A stretch of 64,000 nucleotides of DNA from an uncultured Paracoccaceae bacterium (GTDB lineage: Bacteria; Pseudomonadota; Alphaproteobacteria; Rhodobacterales; Rhodobacteraceae): positions 62,001 to 126,000 of the forward strand of contig CANNFR010000005.1 of the NCBI GenBank assembly GCA_947503935.1, in the 5' to 3' direction. The notes under the pieces are model-generated. The model worked only from the letters and a program-made list of their open reading frames with translations. It was not told the origin of the DNA and ran no database searches. The position numbers were made by a program, and so were the translations under genes. Positions 26,954 through 34,612 of the stretch are shown here, one piece after another. Every line of letters starts with the position of its first letter. The first letter of the stretch is position 1.

Positions 26954-28081
26954 GTGGGTGATATCCGGTGCTTTTTCTACGGAACGCTTTGTCACGGGCC
27001 ACTTCTTGAGGTGGTGTTGGGGCGTGCCGCACGCGTGAGCCCCGCGCAGTTGGCCGGTCATGCAGTCTGCTGGGCGGACGGTCAGAGTTTTCCGATCCTC
27101 ACACGCCAAAGCAAAGAGACGGCCCAAGGCGTGCTGACCGAACCTCTCACCGACGAGGACGCCGCGCGCCTTGATTTCTACGAGGGCGGTTTCGACTATG
27201 GCATCCGCGACGTGACGGTTGAGGCCGGTGGAAAACCAGTGCCGGCCCGGGTCTACATGCCGGGGCAGAAGCAATGGCAGCCGGGTGCCCGGTGGGACCT
27301 GGCCGCGTGGCGCGCCCTTTGGGGCGATGTCGTCACGCAGACCGCGCGCGATTTCATGGCGCTCTATGGCCAGCGCGACCCCGGCGAGATTTTGGCACGC
27401 TATCCGCAGATGCTGGTGCGCGGCGCCTCGGCATTGCGGGCGGGCGCGGGCGGTCCTGCGACCTTGCGGCGGGCGGCGGGGCAGGGCGATGTCACGGTCG
27501 CCCGGCGCACCCAGCCTTATGCCCATTTCTTCAGTGTCGAGGAATATGATCTCAATTTCCGCCGCTTCGATGGAAGCTTCAGCGACACAGTCAATCGCGC
27601 GGTTTTCGTTTCGGGCGATGCAGCGACTGTTCTGCCCTACGATCCAATGCGCGATTGCGTGCTGGTCATCGAACAGTTCCGCCCGGGCCCCTTCGCGCGG
27701 GGCGACGGCCAGCCTTGGCTTCTGGAACCCATCGCAGGTCGCGTGGACGCCGATGAGACGCCCGAGGCGGCGGCCCGCCGAGAGGCGTCCGAAGAGGCGG
27801 GCCTGACGATAGAGACGCTCTTGCCGATCGCAAGCTATTATCCGTCACCGGCCGCCAAGGCCGAGTACCTCTATTCGTTTCTGGGCCTCGCCGATCTGCC
27901 CGACACGCTCTCGGGTGGCGTCAGCGGGGTTGCTGGCGAGCATGAGGATATCCGCACCCATATCATCCCCTTTGACCGCCTCATGCAGCTGGTGGAAATC
28001 GGCGAGGCCGAGAATGGGCCATTGCTGCTTTCGGCGCTGTTTCTTGCCCGTCATCGCAACAGGCTGCGCAGCCCCGCTTGA
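26954..28081 (+). CDS. trgB: TrgB-like protein: gamma-glutamylcyclotransferase-like + Nudix hydrolase
   Basis: About 375 residues in two domains. The N-terminus (IRCFFYGTLCHGPLLEVVLG) is the AIG2/gamma-glutamylcyclotransferase-like fold. The C-terminal half is a Nudix hydrolase with the box GRVDADETPEAAARREASEEAGL, in the ADP-ribose pyrophosphatase style. It is the second gene of the trgAB-cysK order. No strong Shine-Dalgarno exists; GTG 26954, 5 nt after trgA, is the most economical start and implies translational coupling. The longer frame from 26897 would overlap trgA. Confidence 0.85.
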   Translation: MGDIRCFFYGTLCHGPLLEVVLGRAARVSPAQLAGHAVCWADGQSFPILTRQSKETAQGVLTEPLTDEDAARLDFYEGGFDYGIRDVTVEAGGKPVPARVYMPGQKQWQPGARWDLAAWRALWGDVVTQTARDFMALYGQRDPGEILARYPQMLVRGASALRAGAGGPATLRRAAGQGDVTVARRTQPYAHFFSVEEYDLNFRRFDGSFSDTVNRAVFVSGDAATVLPYDPMRDCVLVIEQFRPGPFARGDGQPWLLEPIAGRVDADETPEAAARREASEEAGLTIETLLPIASYYPSPAAKAEYLYSFLGLADLPDTLSGGVSGVAGEHEDIRTHIIPFDRLMQLVEIGEAENGPLLLSALFLARHRNRLRSPA

Positions 28082-28131
28082 GTTCGCCCCGGCCCCGGCC
28101 TAGGAAGGTGAAACATCAGGGGAGGCCGCCC

Positions 28132-29166
28132 ATGCGCGTTGCAACAGATCTGGCAGATGCCGTCGGCAAGACACCGTTGATCCGCCTGCGCAAGGCATCC
28201 GAGGCGACGGGGTGCGAGATCCTGGGCAAGGCCGAGTTCCTGAACCCCGGGCAATCGGTCAAGGACCGCGCGGCACTTTACATCATCAAGGATGCCGTGG
28301 CGCGCGGCGATCTGCGCCCCGGCGGCACCATCGTTGAGGGGACGGCGGGCAATACCGGCATCGGCCTTGCCCTGGTCGGCGCATCCATGGGCTTTCGCAC
28401 CGTCATCGTCATCCCCGAGACGCAGAGCCAGGAAAAGAAGGACATGCTGCGCCTGGCCGGGGCCGAATTGGTGCAGGTGCCCGCGGCCCCCTACAAAAAC
28501 CCCAACAACTACGTGCGCTATTCCGGCCGGCTGGCCCAGCGTCTGGCGCAATCCGAACCCAACGGCGCGATCTGGGCCAACCAGTTCGACAATGTCGCGA
28601 ACCGTCAGGCTCATATCGAGACGACCGGCCCCGAGATTTGGGAGCAGACCGCTGGCAAGGTTGATGGCTTCATCTGCGCTGTGGGCTCGGGCGGCACGCT
28701 GGCGGGTGTCGCGGCCGCGCTGCAACCCAAGGGCGTCAAGATCGGCCTGGCCGATCCCGAAGGCGCGGGGCTTTACAGCTATTACACCACAGGAGAGTTC
28801 GCCTCGCCCGGATCGTCGATCACCGAAGGGATCGGGCAGGGGCGCATCACCGCCAATCTTGAAGGCTTCACGCCCGACCATGCCTGGCGCATTCCCGATG
28901 CCGAGGCCCTGCCGATCGTCTTTGATCTGCTGGCGGAAGAGGGGCTCTGCCTTGGCGGATCGTCGGGCATCAACATCGCAGGCGCGATGCGGCTGGCGCG
29001 CGAATTGGGGCCGGGCCATACCATCGTGACAATCCTTTGCGATTACGGGACGCGGTACCAGTCCAAGCTCTTCAACCCCGCTTTCCTGAAGGAAAAGGGG
29101 CTGCCGGTTCCCGATTGGCTTGACGCTGATGCGCGCAGCCTTCCGCCGGTTTTCGAGGACGTATGA
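28132..29166 (+). CDS. cysK: Cysteine synthase (O-acetylserine sulfhydrylase)
   Basis: PLP enzyme making cysteine from O-acetylserine and sulfide, 344 residues. The PLP lysine is Lys44 in NPGQSVKDRAA. EGTAGNTGIGLALVGAS and the phosphate loop GSGGTLAGVA are present. GGGGAGG six nt upstream fixes ATG 28132 and rejects the longer frame inside trgB. Cysteine production links to thiol-based tellurite reduction and, across the window, to the putative cysteine-sensing cysS leader. The C-terminal region GTRYQSKLFNPAFL is typical. Confidence 0.95.
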   Translation: MRVATDLADAVGKTPLIRLRKASEATGCEILGKAEFLNPGQSVKDRAALYIIKDAVARGDLRPGGTIVEGTAGNTGIGLALVGASMGFRTVIVIPETQSQEKKDMLRLAGAELVQVPAAPYKNPNNYVRYSGRLAQRLAQSEPNGAIWANQFDNVANRQAHIETTGPEIWEQTAGKVDGFICAVGSGGTLAGVAAALQPKGVKIGLADPEGAGLYSYYTTGEFASPGSSITEGIGQGRITANLEGFTPDHAWRIPDAEALPIVFDLLAEEGLCLGGSSGINIAGAMRLARELGPGHTIVTILCDYGTRYQSKLFNPAFLKEKGLPVPDWLDADARSLPPVFEDV

Positions 29167-31730
29167 CACGGGCCGCGCCCCTCCTGGCGGCGCTGCTCGC
29201 GCTAGTGCTTCTTGCCAGTGGCGCGCAGGCACAGGTCTCGGCCTGGTGGCTTGGGGGCGATGAAGCGCCACCTCGGCCGGTTCAGGCCAGTCAGACAATC
29301 GGTTGGTGGCTTGGCAATAGTGGTGAGGCCGAGGCCGGGGATACCGCAGACGAGCCTACAGGCCCGCAAGCCGATGACGCGGGCGGGCCGAACTATGACG
29401 CGTGGGAAGTGTTCGAACAGCGCGCGCGCACGGCCATCAGCGACCCCGAGACGCCCAATCTTGAGCTCGAGACTTTGCGCAATCAGCTGGCTGCCTGGCG
29501 TGAACGGTTCCTCAGCGCCCAAAGCGCCAATCGCACCCGGATCGACACGATCCGCAACCAGATCTCGGCCCTTGGCCCGTCGCCCGCCGACGGCGAGAGC
29601 GAGCCTGAGGATATCGCCAATCGCCGTGCCGCCTTAAACGAACAGCTGGCCACATTGCAGGCCCCGGGCATCGCCGCCGAAGAGGCGTATCTCGGGGCAG
29701 ACGGCATGATCCGCGAGATCGACGTGATCTTGCGCGAACGCCAGGCCAACGAATTGCTGGAACTGGCGCCATCGCCCCTGGTGCCGGTGAACTGGCCGCC
29801 GGCCTTCGCGGCGCTGTCGGATGTGGTGACCGGCATCTGGGCGGAGGTACAGGGCAACTGGCAAAGCACCACCTCGCGCGCCGCCGCGCGCGAAAGCCTG
29901 CCCCTCACACTTGTCCTGATCGCGATCGGTATCGGCCTGATGTGGCGCGCCCGCCATTGGAGCGAGGTCTTCGCGCTGCGTCTGATGGCTGGCACGGGCC
30001 GGCGTGCCAAGCGGGTGATCCTCTCGCTTCTCGTCTCGCTGGGCCAGGTCGTGCTGCCATTTCTCGGCATGGTCCTGCTTGTGACGGCGGCGCTCCTGAC
30101 GGGGTTCGTCGGGCCGCGCGGTGAGGCCCTGCTGCAACCCTTACCGACGATTGCTCTGGTCATCTTCGCCGCGCGGTGGCTTGGCCAACAGGTCTTCGCG
30201 CGATCGGAAGAAGCCGCCCTGCTTGAAGGGCTGACGCCCGAACGCCGCGCGGAGGGGCGGTTCTACGCCACGCTTCTGGGCGTCCTTCTGGGCCTGGCGG
30301 GCCTTCTGACGGCGCTCGTGCCGTACGAGGGGGAAACGCAAACGGCTCGCGTCGTACTTGGCTTCCCGGTCCTTCTGCTGGGGGGCCTCATTCTAGTGCG
30401 CCTCGGCCAGATCCTGATCGGCGCGGCCCGATCCGAGGACCAGGGGCCCGCAACACCGACGCGCGACCGTTTCCTCAGCCTCATCGGCCGAGCTGCGATC
30501 CTCCTCGGGGTGGTCGGCCCGGCCTTAGCGGCCATCGGCTACTATACCGCGGGCCGGTTCATGGTCTTTCCGGGCGCGCTTTCGCTGGCCCTGATGGCGA
30601 TTGTCGTGCTTTTGCAGCGCATCGTCTCGGACCTTTATGCCCTGGCGACCGGGCGCGGCGATGACGACGAAGAATCCCTTGTGCCGGTCCTTGTCGGGTT
30701 TGCGCTGGCGCTGTGCGCGCTGCCGCTTTTCGCGCTGATCTGGGGCGCGCGCGTCGCCGATCTGACCGAGCTTTGGACCCGCGTGCGCGAGGGGTTCGTC
30801 TTTGGCGAGACCCGGATCGCGCCGGGTGATTTCGTGACCTTCGGCCTGATCTTTGCCGTGGGCTTCCTGGCCACCCGGCTGCTTCAGGGCACCTTGCGCA
30901 GCTCGGTCCTGCCGAAAACCAAGATCGATATCGGCGGGCAGAATGCGCTGGTCTCGGGCGTCGGCTATCTGGGCGTCTTCCTGGCGGCAATCATCGCCAT
31001 CACGTCCGCCGGGATCGATCTGTCCTCCCTGGCGATCGTCGCGGGCGCCCTGTCGGTCGGCATCGGCTTCGGCCTGCAGAACATCGTGTCGAACTTCATC
31101 TCGGGCATCATCCTTCTGGTCGAGCGGCCGATCTCGGAAGGCGACTGGATCGATGTGAACGGCCAGATGGGCTATGTGCGCGACATCTCGGTCCGCTCGA
31201 CCCGGATCGAGACGTTCGATAAGACCGATGTGATCGTGCCCAACTCCGATCTGATCTCGGGCATTGTCACGAACTACACCCGCGGCAATCAGACAGGCCG
31301 CATCATCGTGCATGTGGGCGTGGCCTATGGCACCGACACCAAGCGCGTCGAAGCGGTGCTGCGTGAGGTGGCCGAGGCGCACCCCCTGGTCACGCTGAAC
31401 CCCAAGCCCGCGATCCTCTTCATGGGCTTTGGCGCCGACGCGCTGGAGTTTGAGATCCGCGCGATCTTGCGGGATGTGAATTTCTCGCTGGCCACGAAAT
31501 CCGACATGAACCACGAGATCGCGCGCCGCTTTGCCGAAGAGGGCTTTGAAATTCCGTTCGCGCAGCGTGACATCTGGCTGCGCAACCCCGAGACGCTGGG
31601 CGGCACCAAGCCCGAGCCGCCGCCCAAGCCCGAACCGTCCGAGCCGAAAGAGCCAGAGACCGAGCCGATGCACCCCGCGCTGCTCGACACGCCCGCCGCC
31701 CCTGTTGATGGCGATGAGGGTGAGAAATAG
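29163..31730 (+). CDS. Mechanosensitive channel, MscS family, with DUF3772
   Basis: 855-residue large MscS/MscK-type channel for osmotic down-shock. A signal peptide (about 1-23) is followed by a periplasmic DUF3772 domain with coiled-coil segments ([37 protein letters not shown]). About ten membrane helices follow, then the pore/MscS domain [35 protein letters not shown]. The cytoplasmic beta domain and a Pro/Glu-rich tail end it. Residues 25-60 contain WWLG twice. It overlaps the cysK stop in ATGA. Confidence 0.92.
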   Translation: [855 protein letters not shown]

Positions 31731-31760
31731 GAGACGCCGGTTGGCATCTCTACCGAAGCT

Positions 31761-31782
31761 GTCCCGGGCTTGACCCGGGGCC
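31761..31782. repeat. Extragenic repeat, copy 2 (GTCCCGGGCTT type)
   Basis: Matches 11071-11092 at 20 of 22 bases and contains CCCGGGCTTGACCCGGG, a perfect 6-bp inverted repeat. It lies in the 99-nt convergent gap between the MscS-type gene and the AI-2E transporter gene, beside further GC palindromes (GGCGCGCC). It may serve as a bidirectional transcript end. Confidence 0.55.
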
Positions 31783-31829
31783 TCCCCCGGCGCGCCGCGG
31801 GGCCAATCACAAGCGTTTCGCGAAACGCC

Positions 31830-32978
31830 TCAATGCTCGGCCAAGGGTGCCCTGGCGTCTAGCTCGCCCATCGCCTCGGCGGTGGCTTCCTCCGGCAAAC
31901 CCTCGCGGGAGAGCAATACCGCCAGTGGGCGCAGGGCCTGGATCTCCGAACAGATAATCATCGCCGCCACCATGATGGGCACCGACAAGAACATCCCCGG
32001 AACGCCCCAGACCGCGCCCCAGAAGGCCAGGGAGATGATGATGCCGAAAGATGACAAGCGCAGCGCGCGGCCCATCAGCATCGGGTCGATCAGATTGCCG
32101 GTCACGAACTGGATCATGCCGCAGATCACGAAAATGGCGGCCGAGGCCCCTGGATCGCCGCTCTGGATATAGGCGACGAGCCCGATCATGACCGTGGCCA
32201 CGATGGACCCGACCGAGGGGATGAAATTCAAAACGAAGGTCAGAATTGCCAGCGCCATGGCCAGCTCAAGCCCGAAAAGCCGGGCGACGCCGTAGACCAT
32301 TGCGCCCGTCGCAGCACTGACGATGGTCTTGACCAGCAGATAGCGGTTCACGCGGTGAATAATGGTGGCGATGATCCGCCCCACACGCTCGGCCCGCTCG
32401 GGGTCGCCGTAAAGCCCGTTCAGCTTGGCGCGGAACCAGATCCGCTCGACAAACAAGAACGTCACGAAAATGATGATCAGGATGGTCGCCGACAAGAGGC
32501 TGCCCGCCTGGCCCGCCGCGGTGCGCAGATAGGCGGTGATATCGACATTCTGCATCGAGGCGAAGACGGCTTCCTCAACCCCTTCGCCCATCCAGCCGAA
32601 GAGCGAAGCCAGCGCGCGTTGCGACTGGTCGGCATAGGCGATGGCGGTGATGACGATGGTGTTCACCTGGCTGAGGATGATCGCCGACAGCGTCAAGAGC
32701 AGCGCCGAGACCAGCGCGAGGGCCGCGAGGCTGGCCAGCCAGTTCGGGATGCGCAAGGGGCCCACCCTGACGCGCCCGATCGTGTTGATCGCATCGCTCA
32801 TCAGCGAAAAGAGGATGATCGCGGTTGCCAGCGAGATCATCAGGAACCGGGCCTGAACCAGCAGGAACAGGACCACCGCAAAGGCGATGATCACCAGCGC
32901 CACCGCCTGCACCTGCGAGGGGTCGGGCCGGATCGACTGGAAAACGGTGTTACGCTGTGGCGGCGGGCTTGTATTCAT
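31830..32978 (-). CDS. AI-2E family transporter (PF01594-type membrane protein)
   Basis: 382 residues with about eight membrane helices. The central amphipathic region (LYGDPERAERVGRIIATIIHRVNRYLLVKTIVSAATGAMV) and the C-terminal IPSVGSIVATVMIGLVAYIQSG ... DPMLMGRALRLSSFGIIISLAFWGAVWGVPGMFLSVPI are hallmarks of the family. Members move AI-2, cations or unknown solutes, so the substrate is open. It is divergent from the tRNA-Ser gene. Confidence 0.9.
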   Translation of the reverse strand: MNTSPPPQRNTVFQSIRPDPSQVQAVALVIIAFAVVLFLLVQARFLMISLATAIILFSLMSDAINTIGRVRVGPLRIPNWLASLAALALVSALLLTLSAIILSQVNTIVITAIAYADQSQRALASLFGWMGEGVEEAVFASMQNVDITAYLRTAAGQAGSLLSATILIIIFVTFLFVERIWFRAKLNGLYGDPERAERVGRIIATIIHRVNRYLLVKTIVSAATGAMVYGVARLFGLELAMALAILTFVLNFIPSVGSIVATVMIGLVAYIQSGDPGASAAIFVICGMIQFVTGNLIDPMLMGRALRLSSFGIIISLAFWGAVWGVPGMFLSVPIMVAAMIICSEIQALRPLAVLLSREGLPEEATAEAMGELDARAPLAEH

Positions 32979-33123
32979 TCGGCTACGCTTGGATCACTCT
33001 TATACAGCAGCCCCATGCTGCCCATCAATCTGCCGACTATGCCGGACTGGCCCTCAAGCTGCAACTGCGGCGTCACCGGGCCTCTTGCAATACGCGCATC
33101 GCGCGGGTTAGACAGCCGCCGAC

Positions 33124-33213
33124 GGAGCGGTGGCCGAGTGGTCGAAGGCGCACGCCTGGAAAGTGTGTAGGCGGGAAACCGTCTCGAGGGTTCGAATCCC
33201 TCTCGCTCCGCCA
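33124..33213 (+). tRNA. tRNA-Ser(GGA)
   Basis: 90-nt class II tRNA. The acceptor GGAGCGG pairs with TCGCTCC (one G-U). The anticodon stem CACGC/GTGTG closes the loop CTGGAAA with anticodon GGA. A long variable arm follows, then the T-arm GAGGGTTCGAATCCCTC. The discriminator is G and CCA is encoded at 33211-33213. Confidence 0.96.
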
Positions 33214-33291
33214 ATAACTGTAAGCTGAGCGCCACGCGCGAACTTGATCTAATAGTCGAAGTGTAGGCGAAGCGGATGTCAAAGGTCGCGC

Positions 33292-33888
33292 TCAGTCGGC
33301 GTCGAGACGGCGTTTGTCATCCTCCACCGAAAAAGTCTTCGCCAAATCAGAGTGGTGTTGGTGAAGCTCCCAAGCTGGTATCGCCTTTAACGAGACGCCT
33401 TGGGCGGCCTCCTCGGTGCAAAATGGTGGGTAGGCGTGTATCAGATATCCCTCGGGTAAATCTTCCGTCTCTTCCGTGAGTTGCAAAAGCGGATGCATCG
33501 AGAGGAACTCGACAGGATCGGCATTTGCTTCTTTCAGAAAATTCTCCAGCGATAGGCCCATCTCTTCAATGTCGGCTGTTTCCGCAGAGAGCCGGAGAAC
33601 CTCGCTGTTTCTCAAGAGAAACTGGTCTCCAACACAGTCTTCCGCGAAAGGGATCCAGTCTGGGCTGACTGAGGGAAAGAGCTTGTGGATTGCCCCGGGG
33701 CCACGCCAGGCACGACGTAAGGAGTGCCACTCTGGCTCCCAGCAAGCACCGCGTACATGTAAGCCGCCGCCAAACTGAACGAAGCCATTCAGCGAGGTCA
33801 AGAGAGACTGCAAGCTCTCCGGCACTTGGGTCAGCACCTCGCGATCATCCAATGCCGGTCCTCGGTAGGTTATGTGTTTAAGGTCCAT
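33292..33888 (-). CDS. SMI1/KNR4 (SUKH) family protein, orphan
   Basis: 198-residue acidic protein resembling the SUKH superfamily. It contains LTSLNGFVQFGGGLHVRGACWEPEWHSLRRAW, IPFAEDCVGDQFLLRNSEVLRLSAETADIEEMGLSLENFL and LQLTEETEDLPEGYLIHAYPPFC. SUKH proteins are often immunity proteins against nuclease toxins, but no toxin gene is adjacent. The gene is visibly lower in GC than its neighbours and lies 80 nt from tRNA-Ser, which suggests horizontal acquisition. Confidence 0.72.
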   Translation of the reverse strand: MDLKHITYRGPALDDREVLTQVPESLQSLLTSLNGFVQFGGGLHVRGACWEPEWHSLRRAWRGPGAIHKLFPSVSPDWIPFAEDCVGDQFLLRNSEVLRLSAETADIEEMGLSLENFLKEANADPVEFLSMHPLLQLTEETEDLPEGYLIHAYPPFCTEEAAQGVSLKAIPAWELHQHHSDLAKTFSVEDDKRRLDAD

Positions 33889-33958
33889 GCTGCCAGACTA
33901 ACCCCTTGTGGTTGAACAGCCAACGCCATCACAGATCCGGACATTTACGGCGCTATCC

Positions 33959-34612
33959 TCAGGCAATTGTTGTCAGCGTAGCTCGGGCCGCGCCCCATAG
34001 AAGGTCCCAGTAAAGTGACTGGAGCGCGGAAAAGACGATCAGCGCGGCCAGGCCGTAGCGTTTGAGCAGCCAGAGCCCGGCCAGGGCCATTGTGAAGGTC
34101 TGTGCAGCCAGAACGGCCGATGGCATTCCTGAGACCAGGGCGTCCAGCAGCATGGCCGTCAGAGCCGCCAGAACAAGGGCCGGCCATGCGCGTCGGACCA
34201 GGATGTATGCGAGGGTCAGCGGCGCGAGGCCGGTCAGGGCCATTGTAACGACCATGGCTGCGGCGTGAAACGGCAGGGCCGCGGGCCATGTGATCTCTGG
34301 TGGCGGGGGGTGGAGGCCGGGTGCGATGAAACTGACAACGATCATGGGGGCTGTGAGCAGCGTGGCCCAGAGCGCGGCCCAGCCCACACCATGCGCGCTT
34401 TGTTCGGCGGGAAAGAACCCCTCAACCCGCAAGAGCCACAGCGCGCCTGTGCCGGTGACCGTGGCCAGCGCCAACGCCAGAAGGGGTGGGGCGCCGAAGG
34501 ACCTGTCGGCAAAGACCTCTTGCGCGGTGTCTGGCAGAAAGCTGACGGCCGTCGCCGCCGCAAAGCAGAGCGCGAGGAACCCAGCCTCGCGCCGCCAGGG
34601 CGCCATGCTCAC
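33959..34612 (-). CDS. Membrane protein of unknown function
   Basis: About 217 residues with six or so hydrophobic helices (residues 8-28, 42-60, 75-97, 110-130, 140-175, 180-210). No active-site motif is recognised. GTG at 34612 overlaps the stop of the ASKHA-protein gene in GTGA; ATG at 34606 is an alternative start. The overlap ties it to the corrinoid-reactivase-like gene, so a role in the same one-carbon pathway (for example cofactor or substrate transport) is possible but unproved. Confidence 0.65.
   Translation of the reverse strand: MSMAPWRREAGFLALCFAAATAVSFLPDTAQEVFADRSFGAPPLLALALATVTGTGALWLLRVEGFFPAEQSAHGVGWAALWATLLTAPMIVVSFIAPGLHPPPPEITWPAALPFHAAAMVVTMALTGLAPLTLAYILVRRAWPALVLAALTAMLLDALVSGMPSAVLAAQTFTMALAGLWLLKRYGLAALIVFSALQSLYWDLLWGAARATLTTIA

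Noticed and set aside
28078-28131. Longer cysK start inside trgB
   Set aside because: GGGGAGG is placed for ATG 28132, and the extra 18 residues (SSPRPRPRKVKHQ...) are Arg/Pro-rich with no similarity to cysteine synthases.
33889-33958. Toxin gene partner for the SUKH protein
   Set aside because: The short gaps on both sides hold no ORF with an RBS, and the adjacent genes are a tRNA and an unrelated membrane protein.
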